This document shows, in pieces, positions 24,882-32,881 of a DNA stretch of 53,286 bases. This DNA comes from DATADD01 sp046262355 (GTDB taxonomy: Bacteria; Actinomycetota; CADDZG01; WHSQ01): positions 1-53,286 of the forward strand of contig JBHEMX010000072.1 of assembly GCA_046262355.1 (NCBI GenBank), given 5' to 3'. Below the pieces are notes generated by a model. That model had not been told where the DNA came from. It worked only from the letters and a program-made list of their open reading frames with translations, and searched no databases. Within the stretch, counting starts at the first letter, position 1, and every line of letters starts with the position of its first letter. The position numbers and the translations under genes are program-made.

Positions 24882-26036
24882 ATGACCGATCGTATGCGCT
24901 TCGAAACCGCCGCCATCCACGCCGGGCAGGAACCCGACCCCGCGACCGGCGCCGCGGTCGTTCCGATCTATCAAACATCGACATTCGTCCAGCAAGCTGT
25001 AGGCGAGCACATGGGTTTCGAGTACGCGCGCACAGACAACCCTACGCGCCGCGCATTGGAGACCTGCCTCGCCGCTCTCGAGGGCGCGCGCGACTCGGTA
25101 GCGTTCGGGTCCGGGATGGCGGCGATCTCGATGCTCGTCATGGCCCTGGAGCCGGACCGGCAACGGGTCCTGATCCCGGACGACGGCTACGGCGGGACCT
25201 ATCGCGTGATGGACAAGGTCATGGCGCGTCTCGGCGTCGACTACTCCATGACCGACATGGCCGACCTCGACCAGGTCGGCTCTGCGTTGCGGGGCGATAC
25301 GGGACTGGTGCTGGTGGAGACGCCGACGAACCCGATGCTCAAGGTCCTCGACCTTCGAGCGATCGGTGAACTGGCCCATGCGGCCGGGGCCCTGTTCGCG
25401 GTAGACAACACCTTCGCGACGCCCTACCTACAGCGACCACTGGAGTTCGACGCCGATGCGGTCGTCTACTCCGCGACCAAGTATCTCGGCGGACACTCGG
25501 ATCTAGTCGCAGGCGCGGTGACGACATCGGATGGAGAGCTGGCCGCGCGCCTGCGCTTCTTGCAGAATGCGGTAGGAGCGATCCCCGGACCCTTCGACTC
25601 GTGGCTGCTGCTCCGGGGACTCAAGACGCTGGCGCTCAGGATGCGCGCGCACTGCGGCAACGCCACGGAGGTCGCGTCGTTCCTCGGCGAGCATCCCGCC
25701 GTCGAGCGCGTGCTGTATCCGGGTCTGGCGGATCACGCAGGGCATGCGTTGGCGGAGAAGCAGATGTCGGCCGCGGGCGAGCCGCTCTACGGCGGGATGA
25801 TCACGCTGGAGCTCGACTCCGCCGCTCGTGCGCTCGAGGTCTGTCGCGGCACGGAGCTGTTCTTCCTCGGCGAGTCGCTCGGAGGCGTGGAGTCGCTCAT
25901 CGAGCATCCCGGCAAGATGACGCATGCGAGCCTCGAAGGTTCCGGAAGGGAGGTGTCGCCGGCGCTCGTGCGGCTCTCGGTCGGGATCGAGAACGCCGAC
26001 GACCTCATCGCCGACCTCGGTCGCGCGCTCGGTTAG
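24882..26036 (+). CDS. Cystathionine gamma-synthase/gamma-lyase family PLP enzyme
   Basis: The protein has 384 residues from ATG 24882. It carries GAAVVPIYQTSTFVQ, FEYARTDNPTRRALE, FGSGMAAISMLVM and the PLP Schiff-base Lys in VVYSATKYLGGHSDLVAGA (about residue 198). These are diagnostic of the Cys/Met metabolism PLP family. With a cystathionine beta-synthase directly downstream on the other strand and ahcY nearby, cystathionine gamma-lyase (reverse transsulfuration) is the likely role, though gamma-synthase cannot be excluded by motifs. A TAACCT box lies 14 nt before the ATG. Confidence 0.92.
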   Translation: MTDRMRFETAAIHAGQEPDPATGAAVVPIYQTSTFVQQAVGEHMGFEYARTDNPTRRALETCLAALEGARDSVAFGSGMAAISMLVMALEPDRQRVLIPDDGYGGTYRVMDKVMARLGVDYSMTDMADLDQVGSALRGDTGLVLVETPTNPMLKVLDLRAIGELAHAAGALFAVDNTFATPYLQRPLEFDADAVVYSATKYLGGHSDLVAGAVTTSDGELAARLRFLQNAVGAIPGPFDSWLLLRGLKTLALRMRAHCGNATEVASFLGEHPAVERVLYPGLADHAGHALAEKQMSAAGEPLYGGMITLELDSAARALEVCRGTELFFLGESLGGVESLIEHPGKMTHASLEGSGREVSPALVRLSVGIENADDLIADLGRALG

Positions 26037-26051
26037 CTCCCCGTCGTAGCG

Positions 26052-27440
26052 CTAGCTTCGTCCCTGGTGGGCGAGGAACTCGAGGAGGTTCGCGCGCGTC
26101 AGGACCCCGGTGGGCCGGGAACCGTCTGCGACGACGATCGCCTCCGCTCCGCGCGAGAGATCCGCGAACATCTCCTCGACCCCGGCGGACGACTGCACGA
26201 CCGGCAGCGGCGCGTCCATGATCTCGACGACGTCGCGCTCGATCGCATCGCGATCCCGGAAGACGCGGTCGAGGAGGCTGCGTTCGTGTATCGAGCCGAG
26301 GATCTGTGCGACGTCGTCCGGGGCATCCGTCTTGGCCACGGGAACCTGGGAGATGCCGTAGGCCTGCAGCGTGTCGATCGCGCGGCCTACCGTCTCGTGC
26401 GACGGGACCGCCACGAGCGCGGGTATCGCGTGCTCCACGCGCTGCTTCTCGATGAGGACCTCGCCGATGCGCGCGTGGGTGCCGGGGCGGTCGGCGAAGC
26501 CGTGCTCGAGCATCCAGGAGTCGCTGTAGACCTTCGATAGGTAACCCCGTCCGGAGTCCGGAAGGATCACGACGACCACGGCGTCGGGCCCGAGCTCGGC
26601 GGCGACCTCCAGGGCTGCATACACGGCCGTCCCGCACGAGCCACCCACGAGCAGACCTTCCTCCTTGGTGACGCGGCGCGCCGTGAGGAACGAATCGCGG
26701 TCGGTCACCGTCACCCAGCGATCGACGACGCCCGGATCGAACGTGGCCGGGATGAAGTCCTCTCCTATGCCTTCGACCAGATAAGGGCGCGCGTCGTGTC
26801 CCGTATAGAGCGAGCCCTCGGGATCGGCTCCGACGATCACCACGTCGCTCTTCTGTTCCTTCAGGTATCGTCCCGTGCCGGTGATCGTGCCTCCGGTTCC
26901 CACGCCGGTCACGAGATGGGTGATGCGCCCTTCGGTCTGGCTCCAGATCTCGGGACCCGTCGAGTGGTAGTGCGTCTCGGGGTTCGCTGCATTGAAGTAC
27001 TGGTTCGGCTGGAACGCTCCAGGTATCTCCTCGGCCAGTCGGTCGGCGACGCGGTAGTAGGACTCGGGTGACTCGGGGGGCACCGCCGTGGGAGCGATGA
27101 CGACCTCGGCTCCGTAGGCGCGCAGCAGCGAGATCTTCTCTTGGCTCATCTTGTCGGGCATCGTGAAGATGCAGCGATAGCCTCGAGTGGCTGCGGCGAT
27201 GGCAAGCCCGGCGCCGGTGTTGCCGGAGGTCGGCTCCACGATCGTGCCTCCAGGCCTCAGCTTCCCGGCGCGCTCGGCGGCCTCGATCATCCTGATGCCG
27301 ATCCTGTCCTTGACGCTGCCGCCGGGATTGAGCATCTCGAGCTTGCCGACCAGGGTGCACTCGAGTCCCCGGCCGATGTTGGCCAGCCGCAGGAGCGGCG
27401 TGTTGCCGACGAGACTCAGCAGGGAGTCGTAGACGTCCAC
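26052..27440 (-). CDS. cbs: Cystathionine beta-synthase with CBS domain pair
   Basis: The protein has 462 residues from GTG 27440 (VDVYDSLLSLVGNTPLL), chosen because family members start about 6 residues before the xxxGNTPL block; the frame stays open to 27491. The PLP Lys is in LNPGGSVKDRIG (about 45), the phosphate-binding loop in EPTSGNTGAGLA, and the Gly-rich loop in VGTGGTITGTGRYL. After about residue 330, two CBS repeats follow (VPSHETVGRAIDTLQAYGISQVPV and VEIMDAPLPVVQSSAGVEEM). It condenses serine with homocysteine. It converges with the gamma-lyase/synthase gene (15-nt gap). Confidence 0.93.
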   Translation of the reverse strand: MDVYDSLLSLVGNTPLLRLANIGRGLECTLVGKLEMLNPGGSVKDRIGIRMIEAAERAGKLRPGGTIVEPTSGNTGAGLAIAAATRGYRCIFTMPDKMSQEKISLLRAYGAEVVIAPTAVPPESPESYYRVADRLAEEIPGAFQPNQYFNAANPETHYHSTGPEIWSQTEGRITHLVTGVGTGGTITGTGRYLKEQKSDVVIVGADPEGSLYTGHDARPYLVEGIGEDFIPATFDPGVVDRWVTVTDRDSFLTARRVTKEEGLLVGGSCGTAVYAALEVAAELGPDAVVVVILPDSGRGYLSKVYSDSWMLEHGFADRPGTHARIGEVLIEKQRVEHAIPALVAVPSHETVGRAIDTLQAYGISQVPVAKTDAPDDVAQILGSIHERSLLDRVFRDRDAIERDVVEIMDAPLPVVQSSAGVEEMFADLSRGAEAIVVADGSRPTGVLTRANLLEFLAHQGRS

Positions 27441-27511
27441 GGGAGCATCGTAAGCCCCGATCGCGCCCCATCCGCTTCCAGGTGCAACCATCCGGCGCGC
27501 CGAGGCGTCTA

Positions 27512-27541
27512 TTCACTCAAGTGTCCGATCCTCGTTACGAT
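27512..27541 (+). promoter_or_regulatory. Promoter of the L,D-transpeptidase gene
   Basis: TTCACT (27512-27517) and TACGAT (27536-27541) are 18 nt apart, and the ATG follows 9 nt after the -10 box. Predicted transcripts would carry only a 0-3-nt leader. Confidence 0.5.
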
Positions 27542-27550
27542 GACAAACCC

Positions 27551-28765
27551 ATGTCCACAGAACAGTTGAGCGACCACCCCGCGGGCAACCGAGACCTCGC
27601 GTCGGAGGGCCGCCGTTTCTCGTGGAGCATCGGCCGCTGGATCTCGGTAACCATCGCAGTCATCGTGGTCGTTGTCGCGCTCGGCGTGGCCGGTGCCGCC
27701 TATGCAACATATGGCTACGCGGCGGACTACGAGGACCGGATCCTTCCGCAGGCCGAGATCGCCGGTGTGGACGTAAGCGGGATGACCCAGGAGCAAGCGC
27801 TCAGCGCCGTGCGCGACGCGGTCAAACCTCAGCTCACGCGCAAGACCAGGGTCACATACCAACAACGGCGCTGGACGGTGACACCCAGGAAGCTGGGTGC
27901 TCGGAGCGACGCCCGCAAGGCGGTGCGCGCCGCGCTCCTCGCGAGCGCAGAAACGTCGTTCTTCGACAAGATGCAGATGAGGGTGCTGGGAGACAAGCTC
28001 AACTTCGAGCGTTCGGTAGGCATCGCTTATCCGCAACGAGGCGTGCGCGAGTTCGTCGCGGACGTCGCGTCGAAGGTGGAGCTCTCGCCGCGCGATGCAG
28101 CCATCGACTACTCCACCGGATGGGTCGAGTTCAGCGACGAGCGGAACGGCCGCAAGGTGCGCGTGCCGGAGGCTCGGCGGTCGCTGATGAAGGCGCTGCG
28201 AAGCGGCGGGCCCAAGGTCGCCCTGCCGGTCAAGGTCCTCGAGCCGGAGGTGACCGCCGACGAGTTCGATCAGGTGCTGCTCGTTAGGATCGGGGAGAAT
28301 CGTCTCTACCTCTATGAGAACGGCAAGATCGCTCGTAGCTGGGACGTCGCGACGGGCCAGCCGGAGTACATGACGCCCACGGGCCTCTACGAGGTCACCG
28401 AGAAGCGCTATCTCCCAACCTGGATCAATCCCGCGCCGACGACGTGGGGGTCCGACATGCCGGTCGAGATTCCACCCGGACCGGACAACCCGCTGGGCGT
28501 TCGGGCGATCAACTGGTCGGCACCGGCGATCCGCTTCCATGGGACCGAGGCGACCTACTCGCTCGGCTACAACGCCTCTCACGGCTGCGTCAGGATGTCC
28601 AACGGCGAGGTCATCGAGCTCTACGACCTCATCGACGTGGGAACGCCGATCGTTTCGCTCCGAGCCGGATCACTGAAGCCCCTGTATGTCTCGGCCCCCG
28701 ACCCGACTCCGGTGGCCGAGAACGAACGATCCGGCCGGGACGAGAAGAAGAAAAAGAGCGCCTGA
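27551..28765 (+). CDS. L,D-transpeptidase with peptidoglycan-binding domain
   Basis: The protein has 404 residues. A single N-terminal membrane helix (WISVTIAVIVVVVALGVAGA, about 32-52) precedes a PG-binding-4-like region (LPQAEIAGVDVSGMTQEQALSAV) and a C-terminal YkuD domain. The catalytic motif is HGTEATYSLGYNASHGCVRM, containing the His and the nucleophilic Cys of the SHGCVRM signature. It would form 3-3 cross-links in peptidoglycan outside the membrane. The last ~25 residues are charged and Lys-rich (RDEKKKKSA). The next gene overlaps its stop. Confidence 0.92.
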   Translation: MSTEQLSDHPAGNRDLASEGRRFSWSIGRWISVTIAVIVVVVALGVAGAAYATYGYAADYEDRILPQAEIAGVDVSGMTQEQALSAVRDAVKPQLTRKTRVTYQQRRWTVTPRKLGARSDARKAVRAALLASAETSFFDKMQMRVLGDKLNFERSVGIAYPQRGVREFVADVASKVELSPRDAAIDYSTGWVEFSDERNGRKVRVPEARRSLMKALRSGGPKVALPVKVLEPEVTADEFDQVLLVRIGENRLYLYENGKIARSWDVATGQPEYMTPTGLYEVTEKRYLPTWINPAPTTWGSDMPVEIPPGPDNPLGVRAINWSAPAIRFHGTEATYSLGYNASHGCVRMSNGEVIELYDLIDVGTPIVSLRAGSLKPLYVSAPDPTPVAENERSGRDEKKKKSA

Positions 28766-29595
28766 GCGAGCGATCGCAGCAGCACCGACCTGAGCCGCCC
28801 GCCCCGCGTTTCGGCGAGCAGGACAGGGAGCTGTCCTACGAGTCTTACCTCAGGGTGCCGGAACTCCTCTCGCTGCAGGACCTGCTCTCCGATCCTCCCG
28901 CGCACGACGAGCTTCTGTTCATCGTCATCCATCAGGTCTACGAGCTGTGGTTCAAAGATGTCCTTCGGGAGCTGGAGTCGGCGCGCGCGCTCGTCGCCGA
29001 CGGCGACATCGGTCGCGGCATCCATCTCCTGCAGCGCGTGCACACCATCGAGCGAGTTCTGATCGAGCAGGTAAGCGTCCTCGAGACGATGTCGCCGCAG
29101 GACTTCCTCGAGTTCCGCACACGTCTTGCTCCCGCCAGCGGCTTCCAGTCCGTGCAGTTCAGGGAGATCGAGTTCATCTCGGGCCTCAAGGACGAGGTCT
29201 ATCTGACCCGACTGGGTTCGGAGGTGGGCGTCGCGCGCTTGATCCGGCGCGCCGAGGAGCCGACGCTGTGGGACTCGTTCTGCGCCCACCTCGAGAGCCG
29301 GGGGCTGCCGATGCCTGCCGGCGATGAGACCGGCCGGCGCCGAAGCCTGGTGACGGTGGCGTCCGAGAGGTCCTCCTACGGAGACGAGTTCGCGCTGTCC
29401 GAGGCGCTGCTGACCCACGACGAGCTCTTCTCCCTGTGGCGGCTACGGCACGTGCTGATGGTGGAGCGCCAGATCGGCAGCAAGGCCGGCACCGGTGGTT
29501 CCACCGGAGCGTCGTATCTCCGCACGACGCTCGACAAGCGCTTCTACCCTGAGCTGTGGGCCCTGCGAAGCTACCTCTCGGATCCGCCGGCCTAG
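28762..29595 (+). CDS. kynA: Tryptophan 2,3-dioxygenase
   Basis: The heme-dependent enzyme that opens the Trp indole ring. Signature blocks are LSYESYLRVPELLSLQ, HDELLFIVIHQVYELWFKD (axial His region), RVHTIERVLIEQVSVLETMSPQDFLEFR and LWRLRHVLMVERQIG with GTGGSTGASYLRTTLDK. No ATG, GTG or TTG lies in frame between the upstream stop and the essential YESYL block. The best start is CTG 28762, which overlaps the preceding TGA (CTGA) and gives 277 residues, the normal family length. No kynurenine genes are adjacent. Confidence 0.9.
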   Translation: MSERSQQHRPEPPAPRFGEQDRELSYESYLRVPELLSLQDLLSDPPAHDELLFIVIHQVYELWFKDVLRELESARALVADGDIGRGIHLLQRVHTIERVLIEQVSVLETMSPQDFLEFRTRLAPASGFQSVQFREIEFISGLKDEVYLTRLGSEVGVARLIRRAEEPTLWDSFCAHLESRGLPMPAGDETGRRRSLVTVASERSSYGDEFALSEALLTHDELFSLWRLRHVLMVERQIGSKAGTGGSTGASYLRTTLDKRFYPELWALRSYLSDPPA

Positions 29596-29711
29596 AGGGT
29601 CCCGAGCGAGCGGCACGAGGGCGGACTCGGGCCTGTGGCCGCTCTCCTGCGGGGCGGTGGGGGGGCACACGGCCGGCTTTTGGAGGCGCGAAGAAATCTC
29701 GGGCGCAGCCA

Positions 29712-29741
29712 TTGCGCCGGGCCGATCGTCCTGGCTAGGAT
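29712..29741 (+). promoter_or_regulatory. Promoter of the structured leader
   Basis: TTGCGC (29712-29717) and TAGGAT (29736-29741) are separated by 18 nt. The predicted start near 29748 coincides with the first base of an 11-bp RNA stem. The region lies in the 332-nt gap after the Trp dioxygenase gene. Confidence 0.55.
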
Positions 29742-29747
29742 GACGCC

Positions 29748-29820
29748 GTGCCTCGCAGAGGTAAGTAGGCTCCGGCCGAAAGCCACTGCGGGGCACATCT
29801 TCTTTTCCGGCTTTCAGGCC
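29748..29820 (+). ncRNA. Structured leader or small RNA with terminator/alternative pairing
   Basis: Bases 29748-29758 pair with 29786-29796 as an 11-bp stem (one G.U), followed by a pyrimidine/U-rich tract (ATCTTCTTTT, 29797-29806), the layout of an intrinsic terminator. The loop segment GGCCGAAAGCC (29774-29784) is also complementary to GGCTTTCAGGCC (29809-29820) with one bulged A. That pairing would break the first stem. Such mutually exclusive folds are typical of riboswitches or attenuators. I recognise no known riboswitch consensus. The next gene, a tiny zinc ribbon at 29928, would be the target. Confidence 0.5.
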
Positions 29821-29927
29821 CCGCCATCCTCGCCGCCGGGCTGTTTTCTGCCCTCGAAGTGGACGTCGCGCTCCTATCCGCTATCATTCTTCGCGCCTTT
29901 GGGGGCATGAAGTAAGGAGGGCTCGCG

Positions 29928-30107
29928 ATGCGATGTCCGTTCTGTCACGGTGAGGATTGCATCCACATCGAGATAAACCTCAAGGGCGAAGAGAGTCTCC
30001 AGTTCTTCTCCTGCCGGCGCTGCGAGGGAAAGTGGTGGGAGCGCGACGGCGACACGGTCGACCTCGACGAGGTCCTGAACCTCACGGCCGAAAGCGAAGC
30101 GCGTTAG
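29928..30107 (+). CDS. Small zinc-ribbon protein, 59 aa
   Basis: Starts at ATG 29928 with a strong AGGAGG box (29915-29920, spacing 7). The sequence has C3-P-F-C6 and C29-R-R-C32 with GKWWERDGDTVDLDEVLNL after the second pair, a compact four-Cys zinc ribbon. The acidic C-terminus and the central strand ESLQFFSCRRC are protein-like. It resembles small zinc-ribbon proteins of actinobacteria, but I cannot name a family or function. The 5' leader contains the candidate switch RNA described above. The next gene on the right (GNAT) is convergent. Confidence 0.8.
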   Translation: MRCPFCHGEDCIHIEINLKGEESLQFFSCRRCEGKWWERDGDTVDLDEVLNLTAESEAR

Positions 30108-30345
30108 CCGGTGAGGTTGCGAGCGCTCGGGGCCGGGGAGTGCCGCGTGCCCGGCAACAGGTGCCAGTTGAGGGGGTCGTGCCGGTACGACTCTGCAAAG
30201 GGCATGCCCAACGCAGAGCGCTGCTCTCGAATCACGGCCTCCCGAGCGCTCGCAGATCGGATCTGTCCAAGTTCGACGCCGTGGCGTCGTGCACATTATG
30301 CCGCGCTTGCATCGCTTGCGCCACCCGCTCCGCCAGATGCACAGC

Positions 30346-31026
30346 TTAGGCGAGATCTTCGAGTGAGCGTGCGAGGCGAAGCGAGCCGTCGCCGGCGTCG
30401 CCCGGAGGACGCTCCGAGGGATTCACCAAGACCCGTCCGAGCGTCCTCCGGTAGGGGATCTGCGCGGCCTCCTCGAACCCGGCTTTCGTGACCGCTCGCA
30501 GCGAGGGCAGGTTGTCGCTCTCCACGGCGACCCACACCGTGCGCACTTCCTGCGTCGCGAGCTGCGCGCAGAGCGCGCGCAGCGCACACGGATACAGCCC
30601 GCGCCCGCGCGCGTCGGCGTGGGTGAACGATTCGTAGACGTACGCGTCTCCAGGCGGAGGGGCAACGTAGCGCCGTAGCTCGCGCGTCCAGACCGCCGAG
30701 CGAGTGATCCAGGTCGCGTGGACGATGCGGCCGCCGTCGAGGACGAGGAAGCATCCTGTGGCGGGCGACAGTCGGCGGCCGAAGGAGAGCGGGGAGTCCG
30801 TCCCGATGTCGCGCGCATAAGAGGCTCCGTCCGCCGGCGCGGCGAGGCGCAGCTCGAGAGATCCGCTCGGGTGCGCGTGGGCGCCTACGGTCCCCGGCGG
30901 TTGCCCGGCAGGGCGCGCCGGCCGGGCGAGGACGACCAGGCGAGCCGCCGAGGCAACGAACTCCCGCGCTCGCCCCAGGGTCAGCGAGGCGAGCTCCCCG
31001 CCGCCCCTCGCCCTCACGCGGGCCAC
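30346..31026 (-). CDS. GNAT-family acetyltransferase
   Basis: The protein has 226 residues from GTG 31026. The acetyl-CoA-binding segment VYESFTHADARGRGLYPCALRALCAQL is the Q/R-x-x-G-x-G/A loop plus helix of GNATs, followed by VWVAVESDNLPSLRAVTKAGFEEA, the usual final motif. The substrate is unknown. The same frame is open upstream to a CTG (31092) that overlaps the whiB stop as CTGA, which would give 248 residues; either start is possible. It lies downstream of whiB on the same strand, so the two may be co-transcribed. Confidence 0.82.
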   Translation of the reverse strand: MARVRARGGGELASLTLGRAREFVASAARLVVLARPARPAGQPPGTVGAHAHPSGSLELRLAAPADGASYARDIGTDSPLSFGRRLSPATGCFLVLDGGRIVHATWITRSAVWTRELRRYVAPPPGDAYVYESFTHADARGRGLYPCALRALCAQLATQEVRTVWVAVESDNLPSLRAVTKAGFEEAAQIPYRRTLGRVLVNPSERPPGDAGDGSLRLARSLEDLA

Positions 31027-31088
31027 CAGCTTCTGGAGGACCTCGCCGGGCGAGGACCGGACCTCGGGGTCGGCGCCCGAGCGGGGCC

Positions 31089-31358
31089 TCAGTTGGAGCG
31101 CCGGTGAAGTCTCGCCCTGCGCTCTATCTCCGTGAGGCCGCCCCAGATCCCGTAAGGCTCACGCGTCGCGAGCGCATAGGCGAGGCACTCTTGCTTGACG
31201 CCGCAGGTCAAGCACACCGTCTTGGCCTCGTCCTCGCGCGTGCGACGCTCGACCGGCGTCTCGCTGTCGTCGAGACCGAAGAACAGCACGGCCGGATAGG
31301 CGAGACACGCAGCCTGCTGCCGCCACTCGGTCTGTGGGGTCATTACGGATTCCTGCAT
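31089..31358 (-). CDS. whiB: WhiB-family iron-sulfur transcription factor
   Basis: The protein has 89 residues from ATG 31358 (ATG 31343 is a second option). Four Cys at positions 18, 49, 52 and 58 (QAACLAY and VCLTCGVKQEC) would hold the [4Fe-4S] cluster. GIWGG (70-74) is the family beta-turn, followed by a basic C-terminus (ERRARLHRRSN) for DNA contact. It sits between GNAT and the divergent phosphomannomutase gene. A long open frame continues upstream of the start but is antisense to the mutase. Confidence 0.93.
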   Translation of the reverse strand: MQESVMTPQTEWRQQAACLAYPAVLFFGLDDSETPVERRTREDEAKTVCLTCGVKQECLAYALATREPYGIWGGLTEIERRARLHRRSN

Positions 31359-31451
31359 AGCCACGATGCTTCCAGTGATGTGCCGTCTCGTCAACATTTT
31401 CCCGCGTCCTGGGCCGCGGAGGCACTCGGGCGTCCGCATAGGATGCCCCCC

Positions 31452-32792
31452 GTGACGACCGATCTGAGCGGCATCTTCAAAGCGTACGACGTTCGAGGTG
31501 TGTATCCGTCCGAGATCGATGAGGAGACGGTTCACCGCATAGGCGCAGCGTTCGCACGCTTCCTCGAGGTGGAACGCGTGGCCCTGGGGCGCGACATGCG
31601 CGCCTCCTCGCCGGAGCTGGCCGACGCCTTCGCCGCAGGCGTGATGGCGGTGGGCACGTCGGTGGCCGACGTCGGGCTCCTGTCGACAGACGCCCTCTAT
31701 TTCGCCTCGGGCCTGCTCGAGGTTCCCGCCGCGATGTTCACCGCATCGCACAATCCCGCGCGCTACAACGGGATCAAGCTGTGTCGGGCCAAGGCCGCGC
31801 CGATCGGCGAGGAATCGGGGCTCACGGACATAAGAGACCTGGCCGCGCGTCCGGAGACGCCTTCTCGTGCCGCGCGCGGTAGCCGCGAGTCGGTCGAGAT
31901 CCTCGACAGGTACGCGACTCATTGCAGATCGTTCGTCGACGTCGACGCCTTGAGACCGATCAAGGTGGCGATCGACGCCGGCAACGGCATGGCCGGCAAG
32001 ACCGTTCCGCTGGTCTTCGACGGGCTGCCCTTCGAGGTGGTGCCGCTGTACTTCGAGCTCGACGGCAATTTCCCGAACCATCCCGCAAACCCGATCGAGC
32101 CCGAGAACCTCGCCGACCTCCAGAAGGCGGTCTTGGACAACCGGTGCGAGATGGGCATCGCGTTCGATGGGGATGCAGATCGCATGTTCCTCGTCGACGA
32201 GCAGGCCAACCTCGTGTCGGGCTCGCTCACCACGGCCCTTGTCGCGGCGCGCCTGCTCGAGAAGCATCCCGGCGAGGCGATCATCTACAACCTCATCTGC
32301 TCTTGGACCGTTCCGGAGGTCATCAAGGAGAACGGGGGCCGGCCCGTCCGCACGCGCGTCGGCCATTCATTCATCAAGAAGGTCATGGCCGACACCGGCG
32401 CGGTCTTCGGCGGAGAGCACTCGGGCCACTATTACTTCCGGGACAACTTCCGCGCCGACTCGGGGATGATCGCCGGCCTCCTCGTCCTCGAGGCGATGTC
32501 GGTAACGGCTCAGCCGCTCTCCGGTGTGCTCGAGCCTTACCAGCGTTACTGCGCCTCCGGTGAGATCAACTCAGAGGTGCAGGACCAGGACGCCTCGATC
32601 GAGGAGCTGGCATCGATCTACGAGGACGGGAACCAGGACCGTACCGACGGGCTGACCGTCGAGTACGAAGACTGGTGGTTCAACAGCAGGCCGTCGAACA
32701 CCGAGCCGCTGCTGCGCCTGAACCTCGAGGCGCGCACGCGCGAGCTCATGGAGACCAAACGCGACGAGGTGCTGGGCCACATCCGCGGCTGA
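31452..32792 (+). CDS. manB: Phosphomannomutase/phosphoglucomutase
   Basis: The protein has 446 residues from GTG 31452 (ATG 31443 is an alternative, but it lies inside the -10 box). A TAGGAT box ends 7 nt before the GTG, which argues for a leaderless start there. The family blocks are FKAYDVRGVYPSEID, the phosphoserine loop AAMFTASHNPARYNGIKL, the Mg loop IAFDGDADRMFLVD, the sugar-binding GGEHSGHYYF, and the C-terminal phosphate site SNTEPLLRLNLE. It interconverts mannose-6-P and mannose-1-P, feeding GDP-mannose and surface glycans. The PGI/PMI gene lies downstream. Confidence 0.93.
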   Translation: MTTDLSGIFKAYDVRGVYPSEIDEETVHRIGAAFARFLEVERVALGRDMRASSPELADAFAAGVMAVGTSVADVGLLSTDALYFASGLLEVPAAMFTASHNPARYNGIKLCRAKAAPIGEESGLTDIRDLAARPETPSRAARGSRESVEILDRYATHCRSFVDVDALRPIKVAIDAGNGMAGKTVPLVFDGLPFEVVPLYFELDGNFPNHPANPIEPENLADLQKAVLDNRCEMGIAFDGDADRMFLVDEQANLVSGSLTTALVAARLLEKHPGEAIIYNLICSWTVPEVIKENGGRPVRTRVGHSFIKKVMADTGAVFGGEHSGHYYFRDNFRADSGMIAGLLVLEAMSVTAQPLSGVLEPYQRYCASGEINSEVQDQDASIEELASIYEDGNQDRTDGLTVEYEDWWFNSRPSNTEPLLRLNLEARTRELMETKRDEVLGHIRG

Positions 32793-32881
32793 CGCCGAAG
32801 TGGGCGGATCGCGCATATTGCGTATGAACTTCGAGGGTCGAGGAGACGACACAAGATGAGGTACGAGAGCCCCTCGAAAGG

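Noticed and set aside
30108..30345. Cys-rich plus-strand reading (CTLCRACIACA) resembling a ferredoxin-like stretch
   Set aside because: It belongs to a frame that runs antisense to or out of phase with real genes, has no start or RBS, and spacing does not match ferredoxin. The 238-nt gap otherwise shows nothing.
31359..32366. Long minus-strand extension of the whiB frame
   Set aside because: Entirely antisense to the phosphomannomutase gene. The WhiB fold begins at ATG 31358.
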